Assembly (NCBI GenBank): GCA_021806865.1
Contig: JAKAPU010000002.1
Span: forward strand, 1 to 63,080
Length of the DNA stretch: 63,080 nucleotides
Direction: 5' to 3'
DNA from: an archaeon
GTDB taxonomy: Archaea > Thermoproteota > Nitrososphaeria > Nitrososphaerales > CADDZS01
Shown here piece after piece: positions 7,346-16,724 of the stretch. The translations under genes and the position numbers were made by a program. The notes under the pieces were generated by a model. The model saw nothing but the letters and a program-made list of their open reading frames with translations, was not told where the DNA came from and made no database searches. Numbering within the stretch: the stretch's first letter is position 1; every line of letters begins with the position of its first letter.

Positions 7346-9607
7346 TTAGGTGACACCCGCGCGAATGCTTTCCCTCGTCAGCATTGGCTTACCGAACTGC
7401 TCGGTCATGCTTCTGTACCAATCCATTTCCTGCTTCGAAAGCGGTCGAATTTTCTTCATGGCCGCATCAATGTGTGCAGCGGTCACCTTCAGTTCCTGTG
7501 CGTGCGCTTCGGCGATCTTTGGATCCTCATATTTTGACAGGTACTCTCGCATAGCGTTGATCAATGCAGCAGAAAGGAAGGATGCAATGTCGGCGCCCGT
7601 GTAGCCGTCAGTGATCTCGGCGAGCCGCTTCAGGTCAACATTCTCCGACAGTGGCATGTTCCTCGAATGAATTTTGATGATTTCCAATCTCGCGTTTAGG
7701 TCGGGCACCGGCACATAGAGGAGCCTGTCGAATCGCCCGGGTCTAAGGAGGGCGGTATCTACGATGTCTGGTCTGTTGGTAGCCCCCATCACCACGACGT
7801 CCTTTAGAGCTTCGAGACCGTCGAGCTCCGTCAGTAGCTGACTAATCACGCGCTCGGTCACCCTGGAATCTCCATAATCGCCGCCTCTCACCGGCGCAAT
7901 TGCGTCTATTTCGTCAAAGAAGATGATACATGGAGATGCCTGTCTTGCCTTGCGGAAGATTTCTCTTACTCCTTTTTCCGACTCCCCGACCCATTTTGAA
8001 AGGAGCTCAGGTCCCTTGACGCTGATGAAATTTGCTTCGCTTTCGTTTGCGACTGCTTTTGCAAGTAGCGTTTTGCCCGTCCCAGGCGGGCCGTAAAGCA
8101 AAATTCCCTTTGGAGGACTCGCGCCAGTGCGTGAGAAAAGGCCATGGTATTTCAGAGGCCAGACGACTGCCTCTATGAGCTCCTGCTTCAGATCTTGAAG
8201 TCCTCCCACATCTTTCCACCCAACGTTTGGAACCTCGATGAACACTTCGCGCATGGCCGAGGGCTCCATTTCTTTCAAAACATCAGTGAAATCCTGCATC
8301 GAAACGATTATCTTGTTCAAGACAGAACTCGGTACACTTTCAGCCGATAGGTCTATGCTTGGCAGAATATGCCTGAGCGCACGCATTGCAGCCTCCTTTG
8401 CAAGCGCAGCAATATCAGAACCAACAAAGCCGTGCGTGGTGTCGGCAAGTCTCTCAAGGTCGACATCCTTTGAGAGAGGCATTCCTCTCGTGTGTATCTG
8501 AAGAATCTCTAGCCTTCCGTCCCGATCTGGAACTCGGAGCTCGATTTCTCTGTCAAACCTCCCGGTGCGCCTCAGAGCAGGATCGATTGCGTTTACTCTG
8601 TTTGTGGCTCCGATTACGACGACCTTTCCCCTTGAAGAAAGGCCATCCATCAAAGAAAGTAACTGTGCAACTACCCTCCTCTCGACTTCGCCAGTAACTT
8701 CCTCTCTCTTTGGCGCTATCGAATCAAGTTCGTCAATGAAAATAATTGAAGGAGCGTTATCATCGGCCTGCTTGAATATCTCCCTCAGCCTTGCCTCGCT
8801 CTCGCCGTAGTACTTGCTCATGATCTCTGGCCCCCCAATCGAGTAAAAGTTCGCACTGGTTTCATTTGCGATAGCTTTGGCGAGCAAAGTCTTTCCCGTC
8901 CCCGGAGGTCCATAAAGGAGTACACCTTTTGGTGCTTCAACGCCTAATCTCTTGAAGAGCTCTGGATGCCTGAGAGGAAGATCGATCATTTCGCGTACCT
9001 TGGTCACCACATCACCTAGCCCCCCAATGTCCTCATACGTCACCGACGGAAGTCCTGCTTCTTTGGCAACTTCTTCCGAGACACTCACCGTGGTCGAATC
9101 GGTAACAATAACTGCCCCCGCTGGGGCCGTTGTAACGACTACGAGATCAATCCGCTGCCCCATGATTGAAAGAGGAATCATATCACCTTTGGTGACTAGC
9201 TGTCCCTCAAGCAACCGCCCCAAATATTCTTCGGCTCCAGTTATCCTGAGCTGTTCAGTTGGGGCAAGTGTAAGATGCTGTGCCTCCTTCACTTGAATCT
9301 TTTTGATTGTCACTCTGTCATTGATGCCAACATCCAATCTGCTTCTGGTGTAGCCGTCCATCCTTATCAGACCCTTTCCCGTATCATGTGGATAGGCCGG
9401 CCAGTTGAGCACGGAGGTCTTCTTGTTGCCGGCTCTGACCTCTATTGCGTCTCCGGAGGAAAGATTCAGATCTTTTGCTGCCTTTGGATCTATTCTTGCG
9501 ATTCGCCGACCGACATCATTCTTGCTAGCCTCCGCAACGGTCAGTGTTCTTTCTTCATCTTTGGAGCCTTCTTTTGCGTTCGCCAAACAGTTCGACCGCC
9601 AGTACAC
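7346..9607 (-). CDS. cdc48: Cdc48/VAT-type AAA+ ATPase
   Basis: This double-ring unfoldase extracts and unfolds proteins, feeding the proteasome in archaea. In order come an N-terminal double-psi-barrel region (from about residue 20, [20 protein letters not shown]), the D1 ATPase and the D2 ATPase. Both rings have GPPGTGKT Walker A motifs, Walker B motifs ([12 protein letters not shown] and [12 protein letters not shown]) and arginine-finger segments ([18 protein letters not shown]). The GTG at 9607 gives 753 residues, but a TTG at 9586 would start [13 protein letters not shown] and looks more natural. A TATA-like GATTAATATCG lies about 40 bases upstream on this strand. Length is usual for the family. 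Confidence 0.96.
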   Translation of the reverse strand: MYWRSNCLANAKEGSKDEERTLTVAEASKNDVGRRIARIDPKAAKDLNLSSGDAIEVRAGNKKTSVLNWPAYPHDTGKGLIRMDGYTRSRLDVGINDRVTIKKIQVKEAQHLTLAPTEQLRITGAEEYLGRLLEGQLVTKGDMIPLSIMGQRIDLVVVTTAPAGAVIVTDSTTVSVSEEVAKEAGLPSVTYEDIGGLGDVVTKVREMIDLPLRHPELFKRLGVEAPKGVLLYGPPGTGKTLLAKAIANETSANFYSIGGPEIMSKYYGESEARLREIFKQADDNAPSIIFIDELDSIAPKREEVTGEVERRVVAQLLSLMDGLSSRGKVVVIGATNRVNAIDPALRRTGRFDREIELRVPDRDGRLEILQIHTRGMPLSKDVDLERLADTTHGFVGSDIAALAKEAAMRALRHILPSIDLSAESVPSSVLNKIIVSMQDFTDVLKEMEPSAMREVFIEVPNVGWKDVGGLQDLKQELIEAVVWPLKYHGLFSRTGASPPKGILLYGPPGTGKTLLAKAVANESEANFISVKGPELLSKWVGESEKGVREIFRKARQASPCIIFFDEIDAIAPVRGGDYGDSRVTERVISQLLTELDGLEALKDVVVMGATNRPDIVDTALLRPGRFDRLLYVPVPDLNARLEIIKIHSRNMPLSENVDLKRLAEITDGYTGADIASFLSAALINAMREYLSKYEDPKIAEAHAQELKVTAAHIDAAMKKIRPLSKQEMDWYRSMTEQFGKPMLTRESIRAGVT

Positions 9608-9739
9608 CAGTCGAAGACAGACGTCTACTCGCTGATGACGATATTAATCGAGCCGACGGTGTAATTAAATTACGAACACATTTCTCAACTATGAGAATAA
9701 CAAGAGGCCCAAGTAGGATTATCACAAAGAAGCGAGTTC

Positions 9740-10147
9740 TCAGCTCAGCACCAGAGTGTTGAATGCATCCAGCAGTGCTCTTTGGATATCCCGCTGAGTG
9801 ACTATTCCCACCACCTTGTCCTTTTCTGTGACAAGGAGTCGCCTGATCTCCCTGTTGGTCATTAGCTCAGCAGCCTCTCCAATGGTGGCAAGCGAATCAA
9901 TAGTAATCAGCGGTGTGCTCATAATCTCGCGCACTGGACGGTTGGGCCTTTTTGCGGCCATCAGCGTGCGTTTGAGCACGTCACGCTCGGTCACAATGCC
10001 GACCGGAACTCCATCATTTGTGATCACAATTGAACCAATCTCCGCCTTGACCATTCTTTTTACAGCCTCCTTGATCGTTCTGCTGGCATCGATGGACACC
10101 AGGTCTCTGTTCATGAAGGCCTTCACTCTCACTGCGACGTTGAGCAT
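9740..10147 (-). CDS. Two-CBS-domain protein
   Basis: The 135-residue protein consists of a single CBS pair. The strand-helix signatures IVITNDGVPVGIVTERDVL and LLVTEKDKVVGIVTQRDI are both intact, including the TxRD ends that often contact ribose or phosphate of a bound nucleotide. Stand-alone CBS pairs usually act as adenosine-nucleotide sensors for partner proteins; the partner is not evident here. It is followed on the same strand by Cdc48 and is divergent from the radical SAM gene. Confidence 0.9.
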   Translation of the reverse strand: MLNVAVRVKAFMNRDLVSIDASRTIKEAVKRMVKAEIGSIVITNDGVPVGIVTERDVLKRTLMAAKRPNRPVREIMSTPLITIDSLATIGEAAELMTNREIRRLLVTEKDKVVGIVTQRDIQRALLDAFNTLVLS

Positions 10148-10275
10148 TGGATTTCACTGTTATCTGGTGTCCAGCCATTATTATCTGCCTCGATTATTAC
10201 CAAATTTGAGAATCAGCTCCCGAGTTTTTATCGCGCTGGGAACCTGATCTAGCAAGAGAGAGCTGATAACTAGTT

Positions 10276-11334
10276 GTGAAACTCGCAGAGCTCTACGCGC
10301 CTATGACTCAAATCAGGGTCAAGTGCACTGCATGTGCACGATACTGCCAGTTGCAGGAAGGGCAGATTGGGCTTTGCGGAATGAGGCAAAACATTGGAGG
10401 CGAGCTCTACTCTCTCACATACGGCAAAATCTTTGTCGGCCACATCGATCCAATTGAGAAAAAACCAGTTTCACACTACAGGCCGGGAACGAGGATTTTC
10501 TCGATTGGAACAAGCGGCTGCAACTTCCTCTGCAGGTACTGCATAAACTACGACATTTCTCAACGAAGAAAAGTTGGAGGAATAGATGTGGCTCCAGAAG
10601 ATGTATCCCGACTTGCTTCTTCCCAAGACTGCCAAGGGATTGCTTACACTTATAATGAGCCAACAATCTTCATCGAATTTGCCAAAGACATCGGAGTAGA
10701 AGCTCACAAGAGAGGACTGTTCAACATCTTTGTCTCAAATGGTTACGCTACTCCGGAGGCAGTCAGCATGATGGGAAGTTTCCTTGACTGCATAACTGTC
10801 GATTTCAAAGGAAATGGTGAAAGAAATTTCGTCCGAAAATACATCGGAATTCAGGATGCCGAGCCTATCTTCCAGACACTACTTGATGCGAAGCGACGCA
10901 CGAATATACATGTGGAAATCACCGATCTAGTCGTGCCAAATGTCGGCGATGATCTTCTGGAAGCAAGACGTCTCTCGAAATGGATTTATGACAATCTCGG
11001 ACCGGAGATGCCAGTTCACTTTCTCAGGTTCTTTCCATCGTACAAGATGATGGATTTCCCGGAAACCCCCGTTGAAACTCTTGAAGCACATCACAAGATC
11101 GCCAAGGAAGAGGGATTGAAGTACGTTTACCTAGGGAATGTTCCAGGTCATCCGTTTGAGAACACATACTGCCCAGTGTGCAGCAAAGTCGTAGTGGAAA
11201 GATTCAGCACAGAAATTACCGGTTGGCATCTGGACGCGCACAACAACTGCAAGTTCTGCGGTGTAAAGATACCAATTGAAGGAAGCCTGGCCGAGAGTTT
11301 CAGGGAGGCCCGTTTCCTTCCTGCCTATTTCTAG
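10276..11334 (+). CDS. amrS: AmmeMemoRadiSam-type radical SAM enzyme (AmrS-like)
   Basis: From the GTG at 10276 the protein has 352 residues. The radical SAM cluster motif C82-x3-C86-x2-C89 (GCNFLCRYC) is intact, and an extra Cys-rich N-terminus (CTACARYCQLQEGQIGLCG) is typical of this pyruvate-formate-lyase-activase-like branch. A second Cys set near the C-terminus (YCPVCSK ... NCKFCG) could bind another metal. The family name comes from its usual pairing with AMMECR1 and MEMO1 proteins; neither is seen in this window and the reaction is unknown. The next gene starts 11 bases downstream, suggesting co-transcription. Confidence 0.88.
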   Translation: MKLAELYAPMTQIRVKCTACARYCQLQEGQIGLCGMRQNIGGELYSLTYGKIFVGHIDPIEKKPVSHYRPGTRIFSIGTSGCNFLCRYCINYDISQRRKVGGIDVAPEDVSRLASSQDCQGIAYTYNEPTIFIEFAKDIGVEAHKRGLFNIFVSNGYATPEAVSMMGSFLDCITVDFKGNGERNFVRKYIGIQDAEPIFQTLLDAKRRTNIHVEITDLVVPNVGDDLLEARRLSKWIYDNLGPEMPVHFLRFFPSYKMMDFPETPVETLEAHHKIAKEEGLKYVYLGNVPGHPFENTYCPVCSKVVVERFSTEITGWHLDAHNNCKFCGVKIPIEGSLAESFREARFLPAYF

Positions 11335-11345
11335 AGTGAATAAGC

Positions 11346-12005
11346 ATGATATTCCGAGACAGAAAGGATTCAGGACTGCGCCTGGCTCAGGCACTGAAGG
11401 ACCTCAAGGGGAAAAATCCTATCATCCTGGCCATTCCACGCGGAGGAGTGCCGGTGGCCAAGGAAATTGCGGACTTTCTGGATTGTGAAATGGATCTGAT
11501 AATCACAAGGAAAGTCGGCGCGCCAGGTAACCCAGAATTTGCCATTGGATCGGTGACCCAAGATGGCGAGCTGATAACCGATCGTGAATTCGCCACCTCG
11601 TATGGAGTTGGTGAAAGTTACCTGCTCGAGGAATCAAAGCGGCAGGCCAAACTAATCAAGGAGAGGTTGAAGAAATTCCGGGGAGACAAGCCGTATCCTT
11701 CGCTGGAAAACCGCATTGTGGTGATCGTGGACGATGGTATCGCAACAGGCTACACGATTAGGGCAGCTGTCCAATCCATCAAGAGAAAGAATCCCGCGCT
11801 CTTGATTATTGCTGTACCTGTAGCTCCTCGAGAGACTTTCCAGGAACTTCAAAGTGAGGTAGATCGGGTAGTTTGCTTGAGCACCCCAGAAATATTCTAC
11901 GCCATCGGTGAATTTTATGAAAACTTCGAGCAGGTGGAGGATGAAGAAGTCGTAAAGATTCTCAAAGCAAGTGATTCAGCGAGAAGGCAAGCACAGGCAA
12001 TTTAA
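11346..12005 (+). CDS. Type I phosphoribosyltransferase-fold protein
   Basis: The 219-residue protein carries the PRPP-binding loop VVIVDDGIATGYT and the family opening MIFRDRKDSGLRLAQAL with ILAIPRGGVPVA. This group is broadly conserved and of unknown substrate. In many bacteria the same domain is found alone or fused to a dienelactone-hydrolase-like domain. Here a matching hydrolase lies two genes downstream, with RtcB between them, as if the fusion were split. The start ATG lies 11 bases after amrS. Confidence 0.88.
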   Translation: MIFRDRKDSGLRLAQALKDLKGKNPIILAIPRGGVPVAKEIADFLDCEMDLIITRKVGAPGNPEFAIGSVTQDGELITDREFATSYGVGESYLLEESKRQAKLIKERLKKFRGDKPYPSLENRIVVIVDDGIATGYTIRAAVQSIKRKNPALLIIAVPVAPRETFQELQSEVDRVVCLSTPEIFYAIGEFYENFEQVEDEEVVKILKASDSARRQAQAI

Positions 12006-12068
12006 GAGCAGATAGTTTTCTTCATATCTCAAGTTAGAAGCACAATTTTTGGACCCAGATGATGCGAA

Positions 12069-13529
12069 ATGAAATACGAGATGCAAAAGATCAGCCAGGT
12101 TGAACACAGAATCCTTTCCTCAGCGAAGGAGGGAATGCAGGTCCCGGTCACTATCTATGCAAGCGATGACCTGCTGGCTAAAATGGAGACTGACAGAACG
12201 ATAGATCAGGCGGTCAACGTGACCTACCTCAAAGGAGTAAGAAAGCATGTCATTGTCCTTCCAGACGGACATGAAGGGTACGGCTTTCCGATCGGAGGTG
12301 TCGCTGCCACCAATTTCGAGACCGGCATCATCTCGCCAGGCGGAGTTGGGTACGACATCAACTGTGGCGTGCGCCTAATTATCACAAATCTTCGAGAAAA
12401 GGACATTCGACCAAAGCTGCAGACACTGGTCAGAACAATCTTTGACGCGGTACCCTCGGGATTGGGCAGCAGCGGAGCCATCAGTCTTTCGACATCGGAA
12501 CTGGACAGAGTATTGTCACAGGGAATCAACTGGGCCATCGACAATGGCTACGCCACTTCGAGGGACAGAGAGTTTTGCGAAGAAAATGGAAAGATGCAGC
12601 ACAGTGATCCTTCCAAGGTGTCCGATCTCGCAAAGAAGAGGGGCGCGAAATCGCTTGGGACTCTAGGTTCTGGAAACCATTTTCTGGAAATTGAAACAGT
12701 CAACCAGTTATTCGATCAAAATGCAGCAACTTCCATGGGACTTAAATCTCCAGACCAGATCTGCGTTCTCATACACACCGGAAGTAGGGGACTTGGTCAC
12801 CAGGTTTGCAGCGACTATCTTCGCATAGTTGAGAGATCCGCAGACAAATACAAGATAGAGTTGCCGGACAGAGAACTCGCCTGCGCTCCAGCCGGTTCGA
12901 GGGAGGCTGAAGACTACCGCCTGGCCATGGGAGCCGCTCTGAATTACGCGTGGGCAAACCGTCAGTTCATAACGAATAGCGTGCGAAGAGCATTCGAAAG
13001 AGCCCTCGGCTTGAGCGAATCCGATCTCGGTATGAATCTGGTGTATGATGTTGCTCATAACATTTGCAAGGTGGAAGAGCATTCTGTGGATTTCGACAAT
13101 CCAAAGAAAAAGGAGAAGGTATTCGTCCATCGCAAGGGAGCGACACGGGCATTCCCAAAGGGAAGTGAGGAGATCCCAATTGCCTACAGGAGCATTGGAC
13201 AGCCAGTCTTCATTCCTGGGTCGATGGGTACCGCTTCGTGGGTTTTGCTGGGGCAGGAAAAGTCGCTCGATGCAAGCTTCGGTTCAACAGCCCATGGCGC
13301 AGGTAGGTTTCTATCGAGGGCGGCAGCGACACGTGCCTATCCATATCCGATGGTCATACAGGCACTCGAAGAGCGTGGAATCATACTCGAATCAGCGAGC
13401 CGGAAGGGAGTTGTGGAAGAGGCACCAGGGGCTTACAAGGATGTCGATGCGGTCGCCGAAGTCTCTGACAAAGTGGGGATCGCAAGCAAGGTGTGTCGAT
13501 TGACCCCGATTGCGGTAGTGAAAGGTTAG
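12069..13529 (+). CDS. rtcB: tRNA-splicing RNA ligase RtcB
   Basis: RtcB joins 2',3'-cyclic-phosphate or 3'-phosphate RNA ends to 5'-OH ends using GTP and manganese, sealing spliced tRNA halves and introns in archaea. The 486 residues are full length and no intein is present. Recognisable motifs are GGVGYDINCGVR (metal-binding Asp and Cys), GSGNHFLE, HTGSRGLG and the HGAGR segment that carries the guanylylated His. No archease gene is beside it. It sits 63 bases after the phosphoribosyltransferase and 38 bases before the hydrolase. Confidence 0.96.
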   Translation: MKYEMQKISQVEHRILSSAKEGMQVPVTIYASDDLLAKMETDRTIDQAVNVTYLKGVRKHVIVLPDGHEGYGFPIGGVAATNFETGIISPGGVGYDINCGVRLIITNLREKDIRPKLQTLVRTIFDAVPSGLGSSGAISLSTSELDRVLSQGINWAIDNGYATSRDREFCEENGKMQHSDPSKVSDLAKKRGAKSLGTLGSGNHFLEIETVNQLFDQNAATSMGLKSPDQICVLIHTGSRGLGHQVCSDYLRIVERSADKYKIELPDRELACAPAGSREAEDYRLAMGAALNYAWANRQFITNSVRRAFERALGLSESDLGMNLVYDVAHNICKVEEHSVDFDNPKKKEKVFVHRKGATRAFPKGSEEIPIAYRSIGQPVFIPGSMGTASWVLLGQEKSLDASFGSTAHGAGRFLSRAAATRAYPYPMVIQALEERGIILESASRKGVVEEAPGAYKDVDAVAEVSDKVGIASKVCRLTPIAVVKG

Positions 13530-13567
13530 ATTAGAATGAAGAAGATATCAAAGGAAAGGTTGAGAAG

Positions 13568-14215
13568 ATGGTAGAGCAGAGCGAGCAGGAATCTGTAAGG
13601 ATTCCATCCGGATCGGTTCAACTTGAGGGACTTCTCGGAATCCCTAAGAATTCAAAGTCAATAGTCATATTTGCTCACGGCAGCGGCAGCGGTAGGTTCA
13701 GCTCCAGAAACAATTTTGTGGCAAGGGTCTTGCGTCAGGCAAACCTGAGCACTTTGCTCTTCGACCTGCTCACCGAAGTCGAGGATCGTAACTACGAGAA
13801 TCGTTTCGACATTCCTCTGCTCGGAAAAAGGTTGGTCGACGCGACAAAGTGGATTCTCGATAAACGCGATACAAAGTCGTTCAAGATTGGGTATTTCGGT
13901 GCGAGTACTGGTGCGGCGGCTGCACTGATAGCTTCGACCCTTCTTCCCTCCGAGTCGATATCAGCAATAGTGTCTCGAGGTGGAAGGCCCGATATGGCAA
14001 TGAAGCATCTGAAGAAAGTGAGCGCGCCGACGCTTCTCATTGTGGGCGGAAACGATGAAGAGGTTATCGAATTGAACAGAATTGCTTTTGACCAACTGGA
14101 CTGTGAGAAAAGGCTGGAAATAGTTCCTGGGGCTACGCATCTTTTCGAGGAACCAGGCACTCTCGAGCAGGTTTCAAGACTTGCGAGCGAATGGTTTGTG
14201 AAATTTCTAAAGTAG
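13568..14215 (+). CDS. Alpha/beta hydrolase, dienelactone-hydrolase-like
   Basis: The 215-residue protein shows the oxyanion-side motif FAHGSGSG, the nucleophile elbow FGASTG (GxSxG with Ser), and a late His in GATHLFEEPG, giving a plausible Ser-Asp-His triad. Proteins of this group are often fused to the phosphoribosyltransferase type seen at 11346, supporting a shared but unknown job. It is the last gene of the plus-strand run that starts with amrS. Its stop overlaps the end of the decayed DUF72 gene on the other strand. Confidence 0.85.
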   Translation: MVEQSEQESVRIPSGSVQLEGLLGIPKNSKSIVIFAHGSGSGRFSSRNNFVARVLRQANLSTLLFDLLTEVEDRNYENRFDIPLLGKRLVDATKWILDKRDTKSFKIGYFGASTGAAAALIASTLLPSESISAIVSRGGRPDMAMKHLKKVSAPTLLIVGGNDEEVIELNRIAFDQLDCEKRLEIVPGATHLFEEPGTLEQVSRLASEWFVKFLK

Positions 14216-15123
14216 GTTCACTAGCTCATTCGTTCTGTCAAGACATGGCTTTCGACTCCCACCATCGCTTCTGTTCTGAACTAGATGAGAGTACTCGCTT
14301 TCTCTTCTCTTATCATGAATTTGCTTGAGAGCGTCTCTTTGGAGTTCTGAAGCGAGCCCCGCAGCTTCGAGAAGTTCCAATGAATTTTCTACAGCGTAAC
14401 CATGAAAGTGATTGTTGAAGTATCCGTAAACTTTCTTCACGCCTGCAGATACCTTCTTCACTCGCTCCACCTATGAAGAGATCTACTCCTTCGAGTAGGC
14501 ATAATCGTACCAAACTCTTTTCCCATGGCCGTGCCAGCGAATGAATGCAAAATCGGCGGCCGTGGTTAGGTCGACGGGAAGCAGCGGTTCATCGACTATG
14601 GTGTTAGACACGCCGTTCTCTCAGCAGCTTGATCGATTTTGCTGATTTGAGTCAAGACTTATTTCTAAACTCAATTGCAAATCGGTAATTCTTTGGAAGA
14701 ACCTTGAGAAAATCTTCCAGCACCGAGATTTCTCTTGCATAAAAGCTGGGGGAAGTTGTATCAACAAAGGCCCTAACTTGTTCGAATCTTGCAGCGGCGC
14801 AAGAAGATCTGGGAATCGAAAAGATCCATTTCGACCCCGCTCTCGAGATCCAACCTCTTGTCGTGTGTTATCAGCTTTGGAAGTTTCGCCGAGAACTCGA
14901 AACCAGTAGGGGTATTCTTTGCCCAACCGAAGACCAATCCCTTAGTTGGATATGCGTAGAAGGTGGAGTCAATTTCGGTCGTTCGGAATATTCTCGAATA
15001 ATAGGTAAGTTTTGGAGTCTTCGCGTTGGGGTAGAATATCTCTTCCCACTCCTTGTATGACCAACCAGAAGTACCGAGAAGAACCTTCTCTGGTCGAGAT
15101 TCTTCGGATCGCATTTCTCGCAT
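14207..15123 (-). pseudogene. DUF72 family gene broken by several frameshifts and at least one nonsense codon
   Basis: Reading down from 15123, the start is a normal DUF72 N-terminus (LLGTSGWSYKEWEEIFYP, IDSTFYAYPT). The rest is spread over other frames: LLAPLQDSNKLGPLLIQLPP; then YRFAIEFRNKS with a TGA where Trp would be expected, followed by LKSAKSIKLLRE; then NTIVDEPLLPVDLTT and FAFIRWHGHGKRVWYDYAY; and finally VKKVYGYFNNHFHGYAVENS. At least four frame changes and one nonsense codon are needed, far beyond a sequencing slip. DUF72 proteins have a TIM-barrel-like fold and unknown activity. The remnant keeps the domain order, so decay looks fairly recent. Confidence 0.88.
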
Positions 15124-15366
15124 TGTACGCGGACTTGCTTAGGACTTACTGCTTTTGCCCGTCAAGAGTCGTGGGCACTGGTGAAACGCATCAATGAGAT
15201 TATTCTCATCCAGACGCGGGCCAATTATGCCAAATTAGCAATTGCCGTCATTTTGGCCCTAATTCAAAGAAGCTGGCCTCTTGGTCTATTGAGAAGAAAT
15301 GTGGGGCCGGGCTTATCAATAGAAAAAGGATTTATCCCTAGTACTGCCATAAACCACTAGAGACAA

Positions 15367-15522
15367 ATGGCTCGGGCATTGAACCAATGCTCCAGATGTG
15401 GCAGGCCGTTAGAGGTCAGAGAGGTTGGGTATTATCATCTGAATGAGAGAACGGACAGATTCGATCTCGAATGCAGGCATTGCTACGATCTGGAAGCGAG
15501 CAAGCCGGTTGGATTGGCTTAG
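15367..15522 (+). CDS. 51-residue double-CxxC zinc-ribbon protein
   Basis: ATG 15367 opens a frame with CSRC at residues 8-11 and CRHC at 36-39, the spacing of a small zinc ribbon, separated by a polar stretch. A TATA-like GGATTTATCC at about 15328-15337 would place transcription start around 15358, a leader of only about ten bases. Such small ribbons are common in this archaeal group, but I cannot name a function. The 182 bases after it (15523-15704) show nothing I can support. Confidence 0.6.
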   Translation: MARALNQCSRCGRPLEVREVGYYHLNERTDRFDLECRHCYDLEASKPVGLA

Positions 15523-15704
15523 ATCTTTTCGGACACCTCTTTACTCGTGGCGGAGCCGGATCCAAACAGCCTCTCGGCCACGACTTGTCCTCAAAGCCGC
15601 AGTATCAAAAGAATCCTGTTGTTGCAGTTCATAGTGAATTAGCCGCCGGTCACGACATCGGGCGGCTGGTCTTTGGCGATTTTCCAGTTCTGTTTCGAAC
15701 TCGT

Positions 15705-16721
15705 CTAGAGGCCAATGCTGTTGATTGGATTTCCAGAATTGCCGTCAACAACTAGGATAATCTTCTTTCCCTTGTGATCGAATCTGACAAACCACACTGG
15801 CACATACAACAGTTCTCCGTCCGCCACATCCTCATCAGTGTGTATTTGCTGAATCATATGGTGCTGAGAGTGAGCCTTTTGTGACTGGAGCTGGTCTACC
15901 AGCGTCTTTGCTTGGTACTTCGCCGCTTCCTCGCTCACATCGCCGTTGAGTATCTTGAGTCCCTTTGGAATCTTGTTGACATCGAACAGCGTTCGTTCAT
16001 CCAGTGCAAATTGAAAGTCTCTGGGCTGGTATTCGGTTAGTGCCTTTAGGGCGACTACCGGATAGTTGTAGTTCTCATCGAGCTCATAGGTCTTTTTGAC
16101 GCCGCCTCCTCCGCCCATACCTCCTCCCATTACAGAACCCAGAACAGCGCCTTCAAACAATCCTCCGCCGAATCCACCGCCACGTTGGTTGCCCATGCCG
16201 GCAGCCATAGCTCCAAACAACGCCGCAGTTGTGGCAACTGTGCCAACTTCAGCAGCTGCGTCAATGGCAACGATTGAGGTCCTCGCTGAGACAGAAATCA
16301 TCCAGTAAGGCACAATGCTCAGACTAGCTTCTTCGACGGTCGAAGTTTCCTGTAGATGCCTGTGCAACAAACCGTGATCCAACATCTTGTGAGTTCTCGC
16401 CAGCACATCGTCCTCTGTTGCAATTTTGAGTGGAAGCATCGATTGTTTGGAGATGCCCGTCCATCCCTCTGTTCCAAGGGTGATGCCACTTCCGCAATAC
16501 TCGCAGGTTATGACCATCTCCCCAAACTTTGGAGTGATCGGTGCACCACAATTGGGGCACTTTAGTGATGTCGCTCCCTGTGCAGCTATGACTCTCGTCG
16601 AAGTGGTCGAACTGGTCTGAGTGGCTTGTTCTTGGCCCTTCATCGGGGCGCCGCATTTCATACAGAATTCAGCGTCGTCGGGAACTTGGGCTCCGCATTT
16701 CATACAGTACATAATCTGCAT
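15705..16721 (-). CDS. Zinc-ribbon protein of a YdjG-like type, last gene of an SPFH module
   Basis: The 338-residue protein begins with a double zinc ribbon (MYCMKCG ... EFCMKCG) followed by another (LKCPNCG ... ITCEYCG, about residues 54-80). A central region holds a Gly-rich segment (about 175-210, GGGFGGGLFEG ... GGGMGGGGG) that may be membrane-associated. A soluble C-terminal domain then ends in a strand-rich part (LLYVPVWFVRFDHKGKKIILVVDG). It starts 3 bases after the SPFH gene stop and must be co-transcribed. Bacterial YdjG proteins next to SPFH YdjI have a similar make-up; equivalence is an inference from architecture and context. Confidence 0.75.
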   Translation of the reverse strand: MQIMYCMKCGAQVPDDAEFCMKCGAPMKGQEQATQTSSTTSTRVIAAQGATSLKCPNCGAPITPKFGEMVITCEYCGSGITLGTEGWTGISKQSMLPLKIATEDDVLARTHKMLDHGLLHRHLQETSTVEEASLSIVPYWMISVSARTSIVAIDAAAEVGTVATTAALFGAMAAGMGNQRGGGFGGGLFEGAVLGSVMGGGMGGGGGVKKTYELDENYNYPVVALKALTEYQPRDFQFALDERTLFDVNKIPKGLKILNGDVSEEAAKYQAKTLVDQLQSQKAHSQHHMIQQIHTDEDVADGELLYVPVWFVRFDHKGKKIILVVDGNSGNPINSIGL

Positions 16722-16724
16722 CTC

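Noticed and set aside
8386..8697. 103-codon plus-strand frame inside cdc48
   Set aside because: Antisense shadow of the conserved D1 ATPase region.
15124..15366. Possible tRNA in the interval before the 51-residue gene
   Set aside because: No T-loop consensus or cloverleaf pairing could be found; only short chance complements.
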